A stretch of DNA of 64,000 nt, taken from assembly GCA_004297765.1 (NCBI GenBank), contig SCTZ01000023.1, positions 42,072 through 106,071 of the forward strand, given 5' to 3'. The stretch's first letter is position 1. Every line of letters starts with the position of its first letter. Below the pieces are notes generated by a model. That model was not told the origin of the DNA. It saw nothing but the letters and a program-made list of their open reading frames with translations, and did no database searches. The DNA is from Chloroflexota bacterium (lineage in GTDB: Bacteria > Chloroflexota > Dehalococcoidia > FW602-bin16). Of the stretch, positions 9,701 to 24,700 are shown piece by piece. A program made the translations under genes and the position numbers.

Positions 9701-12700
9701 CGCCGCCCGGCGCCGGGTTGACCACCGTAATCTGGCCGGTGCCCCAACTGGTGATGTTAGAGGCCGGCAGCATCGCGGTTAGATGCGTGCTATCAATGTA
9801 GGTGGTGGCCAGCGGGATGTTGAGCCACTTCACCACCGAGCTGCTCACGAAACCCGTTCCCGTCACGGCAAGCGTGATGGCCGGATCACCCGGAGTGGCC
9901 GTCTTGGCCGACATAGGGCTGATGCCCATCAGGGTCGGCACCGGGTTGACGTCGTACGCGATCGCGTAGCAGGTATCACCACCGGCCCTGGGGGTATCCA
10001 CAACGTAGACCTTCTTGCCCTGTGGATCGCTCCCCCGCCATACCAGTCCGCTGCCGTTGTAGAGCTCCGCGCTGGTGCCATCCGGGTAATTCGCCAATAC
10101 CGACTTCAACCCAACGGCCGGCAGTGCATCCGGCACCACCGAGAGCACCCAGCCGCCATTGGGCGCCACACACCAGGTCGTGGTTGGCACGCTCGAGGTG
10201 GCCGGCGACGAGTTGGTCACATACTCCGTCAAGAGCGGCGTCGAGATGCCGGTGGTCAGATTCATCAAGGCGTTGGGGTCGACGCCCTGGCTGGGGGAGA
10301 CAAGCTCCAGCGATTGGCCGCCGCTGGGGACGATATCACCCTGCACTATGATGTTGGTGTGCACCGCCAGGATCAGCGGACTCAGCGTCGCCCCCTTGTA
10401 GTCCTGCTGCGTGTAAGTGGCCGTGAAGGCCGTGACCTGTCCGTCCAGGTCGGTCCCCAGCACCCAGTAGCCCCAGGTCTGACCGCCGGCCGGCACGTCC
10501 CCGAAGCTCAAGGTCAGGCTATTGGCTGGAATACTCGCCCCCTTCAGGCTCGCTCCCAGCAAGGCGAACGTAATCAACAGCCCGCTCTGGTTTTCCTTGA
10601 TCTGCGGCTGCCCGCTCACGATAGTCAGGTTCTTGGCCGGTCCTGCCCCCACGTTCCGCACCACTACCCCGAGCTTCACCGGCTGGTTAGCCTTGATGTC
10701 CCGCGGCACGTAGTAGTCGAGCAATAGCTGCGGCATCGGGTAGATCGTGATGTCCACAGCCTCGGTCGTCACGCGCACGGTGCTCGGGAACTCGCTGCCG
10801 CCAGTGAAGATCTCGTAGGAGTACGTGGCCGAAACCTTGTAGTGGGTTCCGTTGGGATTCGATCCGCCCAGTCCCTCCGACGGGATCAGCGTCCACTCGC
10901 TTGTGGCCGTCTGACCGTCGCCTATAGAATGGCCTGAGCCGTAGCCGCTCTCAGTGGGTGGCGTGATGGCGAACAGATCCACGTAGCGCTGTCCGGACGA
11001 ATTGGTCGCTGATCCCTGCTCGTCCATGACGTTGATGGTCACCTGGAAGTTGCCCAGGGTGGTCCCCGAGGTATTGGTCGTCTGCAGCGCGGCCTCGAAG
11101 GCCTGGCGCTCCAGGGTGGCCTTCTGCGGAATCTCCAGCTTTATGATCTCGTGGGCCATCGGCGTCGGCGGCGGTGGTGGCGTGATGTTCGGCGGCGTCG
11201 TCCCCGAAGGATATGTAAAGATGACTCCGCCGCCAGACGTGAACGAGAGCGTTGGCGCGCCGCCGCCCGTTGAATACCCGCCCGACCCCGGCAGCGGGTC
11301 AGCACAACTGTAGACCCTGACGGGCACGATAGTCTGAATGTGGCCGGTGGAAGGCGGCACGCTGCCGGCAGTGTAGGCGCCCTGGAACGTGAAGCTCCCG
11401 TCCGTGGCCACTTCCACGGTCAGCACGAGGTGATTGTCCGGCGTGCTGTTGCCGGCCGTGATCAACAGATCCTCCGAGTAGGTTCCCGCTGGCGTGCCCA
11501 CCGGCGGATTCACCACGATCGGGAATGGAGCCATCGCTCCGATCCCCAGATCGCCCAGCAGATGCGGCACCGTGATCCAGTTGTAGCTCGGATTGCTCAC
11601 CGTAATGCCGGTCGCCACGTTATAGCCCGTGTTGCTGACCGTCATGGGCTTGGTCACACCGATGCCCGCGGTACCGGACATGCTCCAGTTGTTCTCGTTG
11701 AGCGAGATAGTCGGCGTGATCTTGAAGTAGGTGTAGTCGGCCGACACGTAGATGTTGCTGCTCAGCGTGCTAACCGGGCAATAGGCGCTGGTATCGTAGC
11801 GAAGCGTCACGTTGCTCAGGGGCGGAATGGACGAAATGGTCACCTTGTTGCCCACCTGGCCGTCATAAGCCAGTGTGACGTTGACCCCGTTCACGAAGGA
11901 GGCATCCACCACCACGTTATTGACAGTGATACGGCTCGGGTTGTAGATGGTCATCTGTCCGGATGTGGACGAGCTGTTATTCAGCAGCATAGGACCGCCT
12001 GGATTGGCCGGATCCTTGGTGTAGTTGAACAAGGCTGGATCCACCGCCAGTTGCGGGATCGGCACGTCCACCTCATAGGTGATCTGTAGGTTGATGTCGT
12101 AGACGTCCTCGATGGTGGTCGGCACCACCGTCCAGGTGGTCTGGATGGCCTGCACCGCCAGCACCACCGGCACGGTCTTCGTATCCAGGCTATCGGCCGT
12201 GACATAGCCGACCGCGTTATCATGATGCGGTGCAGTGGCGTTGTAGCTGTACGGGATGCCCACGCTGACGTTGTCGAAGAAGGCCAGTCCGTGACCGTCC
12301 GGAGTCAAGTTGACCGTTCGGCTCGTGTACGGCGCCACTGTCGAGGTGAGCGTCACTTTGCCATCAGTCACCGCCTGACCCGTGTCGTCGCTCACCGCGA
12401 AGACCACGGTCGTGTGCTGATTGCTATCGACGTACACTGTCAGCGGCAACTGGAGGCTACCGCCGTTGTCGGTATTGATCTGGATGGCCGTGTCCTGATA
12501 GCCGTTGGGCACGGTGTCCGCCGGCGGGCTGGCAATGACCCTGAACGAGCTGCTGCCACCGTAGCCCAGCGGGCTTATGCTGGTGACGCTGAGGCTGACC
12601 CACGGATAGACCGTCCCACCCGTGCGCGACACCAGGCTCATCGTGATCCCGGTCAGTGAGCTGCCCTGCCCTTTGTTTTCGATGGTGATGGTCTGGCTGA

Positions 12701-15700
12701 CCGATCCGCCGGCCTGCACGGAGACGGTCGGGGCCAGAGGATTGACGCTCATCTGGGGCCGCGGCTCGACGATGGTGACCGTACGTGTGATCTCGGTCAC
12801 GGCATCCGGGTCCTGGACTGCCGGCAGCTTCGTGATCGTCGCACGCAGCGTGTGCGGTCCCAGAGCCAGGCCAGCCGCGCTGAAGCCCAGGTTGTAGCTG
12901 TTCAGGCTGCGCGGGAGCGCCGTAACGGGGTCCAGGGTAGCCAGGATCACCGGCGTCGGGCCCGTGACGTCCGCCAACTCCAACGCAGTCTTCTCTTTAA
13001 CGTAGGCCTCGTTCCAGACGTTCACGTTGACCGTGCCGTTGTCGCTCTGCCGCAGTGAGGTCGGGAAGGTCTGGTTCCCCGCGAATTCCAGGGTGTGCGC
13101 GCTGATGATAATAGAGACAGTACCCGTGGCGGTCAGACCCTCGGGCGTCCCAGCCGTCACGTACACCACGCCAGTCCCCAGCGCGGAGCCGAGTGTGATC
13201 GAGCCAGTGTAGACGTTGCTCGCCCCAACCTGGCTCAGAGCCACCAACTGCTGCGTGCCATCCGGCTCGACCAAGCGCGCCTGGGCGGCAGCGTTGGTGA
13301 TCGGCGTGCCACCCTGCGTAACGGTGGCTGAGATCACAGCCGTCTCGCCCGGGGCGTAGGAACTGTCAGGAGGCATCTTATCCGCGCTCACCTGGACGTA
13401 CAGCGGTATCGGTGGGGCCGGATTCACGTGCAGGCTAACGGGGATCTCCCGCGGACTATCGGTCGTTCCCGCCGCACCCGTGATCGTGACTGTTCCGGAG
13501 TACACACCGGTCGTCAGACCGGCGATACTCACATGGACGTTGGCCGTATTCTTATTCCCGCCGACGGCCGAGCCGTGGTCAGGATTGATGGTCAGCCAGT
13601 TTCCACCATCGATGGTGCTGACCGTGGCATTCCAGATCAACATCTGGCCACCGCTGTTGGTGACCTGTAGCTGCTGATCCAGCGGATTAACCCCGCCCTG
13701 TGTGGCGACGAAGGTCAGCAAGCTTGGCGAGACCTGCAGCCCGGGCGGTGGCGGCGCACCCATGGTCAGGGTAGCCGTCACGACTTGCGGGCTGTGGAGA
13801 GCGTTGGCATCGCTCAGGGTGATGGTAGCCGTGTAGACCCCGGCGAACAGACCAACCGTGTTCACATTGACCCCAACCACCTGCTTGCCACCTGCCGCGG
13901 CCACGTTGCCGCTGGACGGGCTGAGAGTCAGCCATGGCGTGTTGTTGGAGGTCGCGACGCTGCTGCTCCAGCTCAGAGCCGTGCCGCCCGTGTTGCTGAT
14001 CGTTAACGAGGACGACGGGTTGGACGGCACACCTTCTTGCCCGTTGAAGCTAAACGTCTGCGGCGACACGGCCATGTCTGCCTGGGTCGGCCGCTCGTTG
14101 GTGTGCAGTGTCACCTGGATGGTCTTGGGACTGTTTAGCGTGGCCGGGTCGCCGGTCACAGTAATCGTGCCGGTATACGTATCGGCCGCCAGACCGGTGC
14201 TCGTGATTACCACGCTGACATCTACCTGCCCACCGGCATTCAGCGAGCCGCCAGTGGTGGACAGATCCAGCCAGTTGCCGCCATCGCTGGTCATAGTGCT
14301 TGCGGTCCAGGTCATACCCGTTCCGCCCGTATTGCTCACCCTGAAGCTCTGCGGATCGGGGTTCGTATCCGTATAGGTCGTGAACGTGAGCTGGCTCTTG
14401 TTCAGCGTCAACTGCGCGGCCGGCGAGGCCACGTCCAGACGCACGTTGACGACTTTGTACCCGTTGGTCGTGCCGGCCCCGCCGTCGACCACGATCTGTC
14501 CCGAGTAGCTGCCGGCGCTCAGACCGGCCGAGTCGGCGCGGACGGTAACAGACGACGCGCTGTTCCAGGCTGCCGTGCCGCTATTGCTGCTGAGCGACAG
14601 CCAGTTGCCACCGATCGTATTGCTCACCGTAGCGGTCCAGCTCAGCGTGGTGCCCTGGCTGGAGTTGCCGATGGTGAGAGACTGGTCCGCTGGTACGCCC
14701 GCGCCCTCGACCGCCCCGAAGGTGAGACTCGACGGGCTCACGCTCATGAACGGCGCGCCGGGCGCCACGACCTGGAAGTCAGCGCTGTTCTGGTAGCCGC
14801 TGGATTGTCCGGTGAACACGACCTGGTATTGGCCGGGCGCCGCGTCGATCCGCGTCGTCAAGGATGCATACTTGTTTCCATACGCATCGGCCGTGATGGT
14901 GGTCGGGTCAAACAGGCCGGTGGGAGACGAGCTCACGGAAATGGTCTCGCCGGACTTGAAACCGTAGCCATAGGCGTAGAAACCAGTCGCGACAGTCGCC
15001 GTGGAAGAGCTCTTGCTCAGCCAAACGTAGGTCTGATAGAGGGTCACCCGCTGGACCACCCCGCTTTGCGCACCGGTTAGCGTCAGCGTCCACTGCTGAT
15101 AGTTGCCGGTGGAGGTCACGCGACGCGTCGTGTTGACCGCGCCGGTCACGTCGGCCATGACGGCGAAATCGCCGAACGGTCCTCCGGTAATCGACACCTG
15201 TTCCTCGGGCTGGAAGCCCAGGGCGCTGATGGTGAGCGTCGGGCTCTCATAGGTCAGCCACTGGTTAGGTGTAACGCTGGCACTGCCCACGCCGAGCTGT
15301 TTGGACGACGAAGTGTATCCGCTGACGTCGCCGCTGGCCGTGAGAGAGTAGGTGCCGGCCGTGGCCGAGATGGGCACGGTCAACTGCCAGTCTCCAGCCG
15401 ATGAGGCGGTCGCGATAGTCTGTCCATTGAGAATGGCCGTATCCCCGCTCAGCGTGACGCCCTCGCCCGGCTGGAAGCCCCAGCCTCGTAGGACAACGGT
15501 CGTGGTCGTCCCGGCGGGAATCAACGCGACGTGATTGCTGCCGCCGGAATCGTGGAAGTCGAAGTCGGTCTGAAAGATGCGGGTGTGGAAGTCCATCCCG
15601 CTGACACGCCCCTTGGCACGTAGGTCGTAGTCGCCCGACCAGATGTTGGGATTGATCTGGACCGTCACTCCGAAGTGCCCGAACGCATCGGTGAGAACCG

Positions 15701-18700
15701 GGAAGTCAGTGAAAGCCGCTCCCCCCCAGTAGTCCAGGTTATTCACGCGCCGCGCCCACAGATCTACCCACTCGTTGGGCGCGTAGCCGCTTCCCTCGAC
15801 GAACAACTGAGGAGTCTGGCCGTTGTTGTAAGACCACTGCAGCGGGTTGACGCTGACCTGGGACGCGCTGAACTGTCGCTGCAGATCCGACCCCGAGCTC
15901 TCGCCCACAGCGTGGACGACGTACGTTCCCACCGGTGCGGTGGCCAGCGTGCTGAACGTCGCGTGGACGTAGCCAGAACTGTTGGCCGTCGCCGCGAACG
16001 GTGTGAAGAGGTCACCGGGTGTGGCCGTAAAGGTGATCGTCTCGCTCGGCGCCATGCCCCATACGTCCGCCGTGAGGGTTGCGGCCTGTCCGGCCACCGC
16101 GGAGGCGGGCGTGAGATCGAAACGCTGCAGCCCGTAGTAGGTGGTTGCGGAGAGTTCGCTCGACACGCCGGTCAAGGTGACAGACTGTCGACCCGCGTAG
16201 CCGGCACTGGAGTAGGTCACGAAGCGCTCGAGCGAGACCTGCCCGCCGGCGTCGGCCGTGGTCCGGCTGCGATCGAAGATTCCGCTCGTCACGTCCACCG
16301 ACTCGCCCGGATTAAAGCCAGCGCCGATGATAACCAGCCGCTGGGGCACGTTAATGGACCCAAAGGCCGGCGAGACCGCGGCCGTGGGGCCGCCCACCGG
16401 CTGGATGCTCAGGCGGACCTCCAGCGACTGCGGAGAAGCGTCAGCGCCCGGCGCGCTCAAAGTCACGGTTCCGGTGTAGACGCCTACCGTCAATCCGGTT
16501 GGGTTGATCCGAGCGTAGTAGTAGCCGCAGGACCCAGCGTTGAGACCGCTGCCGCTATCGGCGCTCAGCCAGCTTCCGCCGGAGCCGGTGGAGGACGACG
16601 ACGTGAAGCTCAACGTTCCGCCGCCCTTGTTGCACACGCGGAATGATTGTGACTGCAAGCTTGTGCTGCCTACGGTGGCCACGAAGGCGGGCGAGCTAGG
16701 ATCGACGTTCAAGATCGGATTGCCCGGCGCGGCCAACAGGACATCCATACTGGCACTGAAGCTGCTGGCGACATCGGTCGCCACTACCTGGTACATGCCA
16801 GCGGGGGACAGGGTATTCAGCGTCACCGGGAAGTCCAGGGCCCCGGTGTCATCGGTGGCCGAGATGGCCGGGTCGAACAGTCCAGCAGGATTCGAGCTCA
16901 GCGTAACCGTCACGCGCGGCCGGAACCCGCGCAGGGAGAAGGTCGGCGTGGCTGTCTGTCCGGCGATGAGCTGACCGGGAGCAGGACCGGACACCTGGGA
17001 CACGTACAGCGTCGCGTAGCTGGTGATGCCGCTGACGGTGCCGTACGCGCGCAGCTTGTGGATGAGAGCCGTCGAGGCCGTCGGCTGGAACGAGGTGGAG
17101 TAGACGCCATTGGCATCAGCCACCGTGCCGAACCCCTCGGGGAAGACGCAGCTGGAACAGGAATCGTCGTACAACCGCACCAATTCGCCCGGCTGGAAAC
17201 CCTGCTCGGTGATCGTCAGAAGCGGTGATTCACCCGCCCGGTACTGGTTAGGGCTGATAAGCAACGCGCCTACCATGAAAAGGAAGCTCGCGCTAGATCC
17301 GCTGGTTTGTCCTATGGCAGTGATGGTGTAGTCGCCGGCCGCGGCGTTGGTGATCTGCACGCTCGGGCTGGTGTTGCCGGCGCTATCGGCGACTGGCGAG
17401 ATCGGGGCAAACAGCCCGGCTGGGCTGGATTGGAAGGTGACGCTCTCCCCCGGCAGGAAGCCAGCCCCGTTCAACACGACACCGCCCGTGAAACCGATCT
17501 GAACGCCCGGCGGGTTGCTCCAAGCGTCGATTTGCGCATAGGTCGCGTAGGCGTCGATGCCACTGACGCGACCGCGGGCGTACGGTGTCCAGCGCTGGGC
17601 ATAATTCGTCGTGCTCTGGACAGTGGTAGTGATGGCGCCGCTGTTGTCGGCCTGCATTGTGAAGTAGTCGTACGGACCGCTGCCGAAGTCCACGAGCTCG
17701 CCCGGGGCGAACCCACGAGCGCTTAGCGTCAGAATAGGATAGCTTCCCGCCGGAGCCACGCTCGGCGTGATGGAAAAGCCGGTCGTGCCCTCGACATTGA
17801 GCACGGCCTGCGCCTGGCGTCCACTTTGGCTGCCCGTTGCCGTGAGCGTGTGCACGCCGTTCGGCGTGGTAGGCCGCGATCGGAAGTAAGTATTGCTGAA
17901 GTTGCCCGCGCTGTTGGCGTTGAGTGTGAAGTCGTCGATGCCGTCCGATGGCGTAACCTGGACGTCTATCTGCTCGTAGGGCAAAAAGCCGCCGCCCGAT
18001 AGGTAGTTGTAATCACCGCCGCTACTCATGTAGCTCCAATGCAATGACACACCGACCAGGTTGAGAGGAGCAGTGGTGAACGCGCCGCTGGCATTATCCG
18101 TAGCTTTCACGGAATACGAGCTAGCGGTGGTGAGATAGACTGGCTCCTGTGCGCTGATGGTGCCGGAGCCGCTAGCCGTAACTACGAACGTGCCAAAAGG
18201 ACCATTGCTGATGGTGACGTCGCCGCCCGGCGTGAAGCCGTACCCGGCAATGGTCAACACGGGATGCTCGCCGGCCTGGATCGTCACCGGCGTGATGCTG
18301 AGCTGCATCATATGGAAGGGTACGCTCATCTGCATGCCACTGCTCTGGCCGGTTACCCTCACGGTGTAGACGCCGGCCGGCGCGCCCAGGTTAGTGGGCA
18401 GCGACCAGTTCCAGATGTTGCCGCCGCTGTCGGCGACCCCCACCGTATCGGAGATGAGCCCTGACGGCGTGACACTAACGCTCACCGCCTCATAGGGCTG
18501 CCAGGCGCGCACGTGAAATGTGAGCGGGCTCCCGCTGCCGGCCGTGACTCCTGCCGTCAACAACTGCAGCCAGGTCAGATTGAACGGAGCGTAGTAGTCA
18601 ACGCTACTGGAGTTGCCATGGGCCCGAATATTCCAGGCGTTGGAATCCCAATTTGGCAAGACCTGCTGCGTGGCCATGAAGGCGCCCGTGTCATCGGCCG

Positions 18701-21700
18701 TGACAGTGAAGTTACTGAACGGGCCGCTCGAGATGGACACCTGCTCGTTGGGCGCGTAGCCAGCGCCCGCCAGTGTCAGCATGGGCGTCGTGCCGTGTAG
18801 CGCCTGGCGCGGGCTGACCGTGAGACCGGTCTGCCCCTGGCTCACCACCATTGCGACGGCCACCGGCGCCGGGTTGCCCCCTGTGCCGCCCGATGGGCTG
18901 ATAGTGACCGTGCCGCCGTAAGTGGAAGCATCCAGCTTGAACGGAGTCAGGGTAATCGTCAAGACCTGGCTGGCGCCAACGTCGAGGGTGCCCGAGGTCG
19001 GGCTGACCGACATCCAGCTACCACCATCGTTGGTCGCTTTGCTGGCGGTCCAGGTAACCGGCGCCACACCGCTGTTGGTAAAGGTGATCGCCTGGGTGAT
19101 GGCCGGCGAGGTGTTGGTCGTGTTCACGGAAAGGTCGTCCGGAACGACGCTCACGAATGGCGTGGCCGTCCCGCTGCCGATCGAGAACGGTGCGCTGGCC
19201 GTGTACCCATCGGACCCCGCGGCCACGATAGTGTAGCTGCTCGTCGGCGCGGACGGATCGGTATTGACGTCCACCGACCAAGCGCCGTCGGTGCCCACCA
19301 GCACCGTACGTGGGTCGAACAGACCGGCCGGTCCGGCGCTGACAGTGACCAGATCACCGGACGCATAGCCAGCGCCCGTGATAGTAAGGTTGTTGGCAAT
19401 GGAAGCCAGCCCACTGCTGGGAGAAACCGTCACTCCGGTCAGATTGAATGGCGTATACTTGTCCGTTCCATCGTCATAGCTGTAGGCCCGCAGGTTGTAA
19501 CGTCCGGCGGCCTTGCTGGGATCGATGGTCAACGTCTGAGTGAACAACCCGTTGGCGTCTACGGTCGTCGGATTATCTGCCCACGGTCCATTCCAGAAAT
19601 GCACAGTGCCACCAGGCTTGTAGCCCGAGCCAGTGAGTGTTACTCCGCCCGGCGTTCCGCGCGTCACGTGGCTGGGCGATGCACTGAACGACCCGATCGC
19701 GAAGCCGGTCGAGGCACTGTAGCCGGTGCGCGTGCCGGTCAGAGTGATCGTATAGGAGCCCTTGGCCGCGGTAGGATCGATGCTCCCAACCAGGCCCACG
19801 TTACCATTGGGATCCGTCTTCGCCGGTAGAGTGGAGGAGAACAGTCCGGCTGGCTGCACACTCAGGCTCACCGGCTCGTTTTCGCCGAAGCCGGCGCCGT
19901 ACACGAACAGGTTGCCATTATAGCCCGTGGTGACCTGCCCCGTGCTCAGCGAGACGCCGGTCAAGTAGAACGTCGCGCGTCCCATCGCGCCGCTATCGCC
20001 CGTGGCCATGACTACGTAGCGGCCGGCCGTGTTAGTGTAGATATCCTGCGTCGTGGAGATGACGCCCGAGGCATTGGCTGGAATCCAGAAGTCGTTCCAG
20101 GGGCCATCGGTGAGATGGACCCGCTCGTTGGGCGCGTAGCCATTGCCCTGCATCTGGACGGCCGGGCGCTGTCCCGCGACAGCCTGCACCGGAGAAACGC
20201 TGAACGATCCAACGTGGTAGTTCAGGGTAGTGGCAAAGCCGCTATTCACCCCGCGCACGGTCAGGATGTAGCCGCCGGCCGGTGCGGAGGCAAGAGTGGT
20301 GATAGCGTACTGGAAGTTGCCGCTCCCGTTAGCATAAAACGAGACTGGGGCAAACAAGCTCGGGTCATTCGATGAGACCTGAATGGTCTCGTTCTCCATA
20401 TAGCCATTGCCGTTCACGTTGAAGGTGTTGGCCTGACCCAACGTGCCATTAACGCTATCGAGCCAGCTACTGACCTGATAATAGGGGACGGTGCTGATCG
20501 CGCCACGATCGTCCCAGACCTGGACGTCGAAGCGCTGAGCACTGCCGTTCGTGGCACGGCGAGTTACGGTCAGCACGCCGCTCGCGTCCACCGCGCGGTC
20601 GAAGTTCTCGAACGGGGCAGTTGTTCCGGTATTGCGCCCAATGTGCACGGTGTCATTGGCAGCGTAGCCCGACGACTGAATCAACAGTGGGGTCGATCCA
20701 CCTGCAACTTGCCAAGAGGGCGTGACGGACAGGGTACCGACGTGTAGATCGATAGCGCCACTGTAGCCGCTGGAGGCGCCCGTGGCCACCACGTGGTAGA
20801 AGCCGGCCGGAGCGTTGATAGTCAGGTTCACCGAGAAATTGCCGTTGACATCCGTTGACACTGGCGGCGCACTGAACAGTCCAGACGGGCTGGCGGCCAG
20901 GTTAATGACCTCGCCTTGATGAAAACCGCTGCCGGACAGCACCACCGAGCTCGGCATGTTGGCCGGCACGAGAGCCACGTTGAAACCGATACCGGTTTGG
21001 AAGAACGAAGCGGTATTCTGCACGCCGCTGCTGTTGCCCTTGGCGTTGGCCACGTACCAGCCGTTGCCAGCATCCGGCGGCAAGGTCACGGTTGCAGTGA
21101 ACACGCCGGCACCATCCGCTGCCAGCGTGGTGTCGACCAGCTTGCTATATGGCCAGTAGGGCAAGGACATCCAGAGATGTACCTGCTCACTGGGCTGATA
21201 TCCAGACGCGCTTGCCACTAGCTGTATTCCAGGCTGAGCTGTCTGAGCGGGCGTCACGCTCAGGATGCTCAGATTGAAGGTCGTCTGGGCCGTGTAGCCA
21301 CTGGCGCCCGTCGCGACGATTAGGTACTGCCCGGTGGGCGCTGAGGCGGGGATGGTGCCCGCGAAGTTGAAAGCCCCGTTGGCATCGGCCGTGGCCGTCG
21401 CAGCGGGAAACAGACCGGACGGGGACGAGCTGAGGGAGACCGTCTCTCCGCCAATGTACCCTACGCCGGAGACGCGCAGGACCGTGCTCTGCTGCGCACG
21501 CGCACCCGTGGGATTGGCGGTGATGGCGGTGAGTGAGAAGAGAGCAGTGGACTGCAGCCCCGAGCTGCGCCCCTTGATGGTCACGGTGTATTGGCCAGCG
21601 TTGTACGTGCTGACCTGCACATCGCGGGAGAGGTTGCCCGTGGCGTCGGTCTTGTCCACGATGCTTGCCCATGGACCGCCCGTGATGTCCACAGTCTCGT

Positions 21701-24700
21701 TCGGGCCAAAGCCTGTGGCGGTGAGCGTCACCGTGGGATAGCTGCCCGCCGCGACATGGTTGGGCGACAGCGCCAGTGTCGTCGCGCCCTGGATGCCCAG
21801 TGTGACAGTCAAGCTCTGCGGACTGTTGATCGGGGTCACCAAACCGGAGCAGACCGCTCCGTTTTCGGCGTTGCACAAGCCCTCGACCTCGACAGAGGAA
21901 AGCGCATGATCGTAGACCCGTACTTCGTCCATCTGTCCGTTGAAATATCGCCCCCCACCACCCCAGCGAGACAGCCGCAGAAACTGCGTGCCATCGTAGT
22001 TGATGGGCGAGCCAACCGCACCAGTGCCGACGAGGGCCCCATTGAGGTACACTCTGTTGACATTATTCGAGTCCCGCGTCAGGACCAGGTGTTGCCACAC
22101 ACCCGGAGTCAGCGTGAAGTTTACACCCGAGCCGGCCGCACCCCAGTTGAAGAGGCTACCGCTATTCTGGTACTGAGCTACGAAACTCCGATAGTCTGTA
22201 TGGTTGTTGTCGATGATGTCGGCCCAGGTGATCTGAGATGCTCCGGGCTTGATCCACATCGAGAAGCTGAACGTTTGCAGGTTGAACCAGCTCCCCAGAT
22301 CGACGTAGCCACTGCTGCCATCGAAGCTGAAAGCCTGGCCAGCCTTGCCCGGAACGAAGCTGACTCCACCCTGCGTTGTGCCTGGATGACTGCCCACTGC
22401 GTCACTAGCGTCGCCATCGGCCGGCCAGTAGTCAAGCAGCCCGATCGGCAAACCGGTCGCGCCGGTTCCCTGACCACTGACCGTGACCGTTCCGGTGTAA
22501 ATGCCGGAGGATAGCCCGGTTGGGTTGACGCTGAGCGAGAAGGAGCCACTACCATTGGGGCTGATCGTCCCGGTGCTGGGGTTCAGGCTGAGCCAGGCGC
22601 CACCACTGACGGTCGTTGTGATAGCCTGCCAGTTCAGATTGGCGCCGCCGCCCTGATTATCCAGCGCCACGTTGACCGATTGTGTTTGGGTCGACCCCGC
22701 ATTGGCGTTGAAGAGACGCGGCGTGGTGTCCACGTGTAGCACTGGGTTGCCGGCCGCGGACGGCTCGATGGTGAACGTAGCGCTGGCCGAGAAGCCGTTG
22801 CCCGTGTCCTGAGCCAGAACCGTGTAGGTGCCGACGGGAGCCGTGGCGAGCAGCGTGGCGCTCACGTCGGCGTTCCCACTGGAATTCAGAGTGACGTCCT
22901 TCTCCGTGAACAGTCCCGGCGGCGAGCTGGACAAGTGCACAGAGCCCGACTGAGCGAAGGCACGCACGTAGAATGTCACCGCCGAAGTCGAGCCGGCGAC
23001 CGCACGAGAAAGATTAGCGGATAGGCTCAACGGATGAATCTGCTGATCCTGCTGAATGCCACTCACGCGACCTTTCGCGTGCACCCAAGTCCAACCGTTA
23101 TTCCATCCGTTTCCGCTGGTACTGCGAGTGGCACTGAAGGCGCCGTTGCTATCCGCCGTGACCGAGAAGTCGGCGAACACGTTTCCATGCTGATCGTTCC
23201 ATAGGTCGATCGGCTCGTTGGGAGTAAAGCCTGCGCCGCTGAACGTGACGCTCGATGGGCTCCCCGCGGGCACGGCATTCGGGCTGAGAGCGAAGCTGCC
23301 GACATAATACAACGCCGTCCCGACGTACCCACTGGTCTGCCCAGTGGCGATGATCTGGTAGTCACCGCCCGCTACGGCGGCGATGGGAGCCGTATATGTG
23401 AAATTGCCATAACTGTTCACGGTGACAGTGGCGGTCGGGAAAAGCCCCGCCGGATTCGAGGACAACTGGACAGTCTCGCCAGCCCAGAAGCCATAGCCCT
23501 CGAAATACTGGGACTTGGCGGTGTTCGCCTTGGCCAGGTTGCCCCAGCCAAGGTTCAGCCCAGTGAGGTAGACCGACACGCTGTTGTCGACCCCACTCGA
23601 ACGCCCATTAGCACGAATAGTCTGCCTACCCGCACCCCCATTGCTCTGCAGCGTGGCCGTAATGACTCCACTGCCATCCGCTTGGAGCGTGAGGTCCAGG
23701 GCGTTGCCACTGCTAAAGCCATTGCTGTAGAACGGATCCCAGTAGTAGTTCGAATTGGTCACGTCGACATACTCGCCGGGAGCGAAACCCATTCCCGACA
23801 GAGTGAACTGCTGGCCGACGGCAGGTGCGGCGACCTGCTGGGGCGTCGCGCCCAGACCGGTTCCGGTGACACTCAGTTGGTCAGTTGACGTCCAGCCGCT
23901 GGTCAATCCAGTGGCCGTGAAGGTGTATTGCCCGGCCGGTACGCCGTTGATGGCCGAGTAGTATGCCGGTGTGGCGCCGACGCTATTGGCCGTGACGTCG
24001 AAGTGATCCGACCCGCTAAACTGGAAATAGCCGGGAGGCGAAACGGTGAACCGAACCACCTCGTTCGGCTGGAAACCTGCCGCGTAGTAGTACTGGCTAT
24101 TGGTCGACCCGCGCGGGTTGTAGGCGAACCAATTCCCCGTTAGGTAGAGCGGCACCCGTACGCGACCGCCAGTAGCTCCATCGGAGACGTAGATAAGATA
24201 GCGTCCCGCGGTGTTAGAGACGATGGGCTCTTGAATCGAGATCTCACCCGCAACGTCGGCTTTGACTACCGCCTTACCAAAGGGCCCACCGTAAACCGAG
24301 ATGTCGGCTCCAGGCGTGAGGCCCGAGGCGCTCACGGTCACGACCGGATGCTGTCCGGCCCGAAATTGCCCAGGAGAAACCTGAGCACTGATGACGTTGA
24401 ACGGCTGACTCGTTACGAAGCCGCTGGTGCCGCCGGTGGCGACGACCTTGTACACGCCGGCTGATGCGGCCGCGTTGGTATTCACATTCGAGACGTAGAA
24501 ATATCCGTTCGTGTCGGCAGTCTTGTTCACGTTGGCGAACAGACCGGGAGGATCCGAGCTGATCACGACCGCCTCGCCGCGGCCGAAGCCCCAGCCCTGG
24601 AAATTCAAGCTCGCGCTGGAACCCGCCGCAACAGCCGGGTTGCCCGAATCGGAGTTGTTGTAGAGTTCAAAGCGGGTAAGGAAGACGTCGGAGGAGTAGG

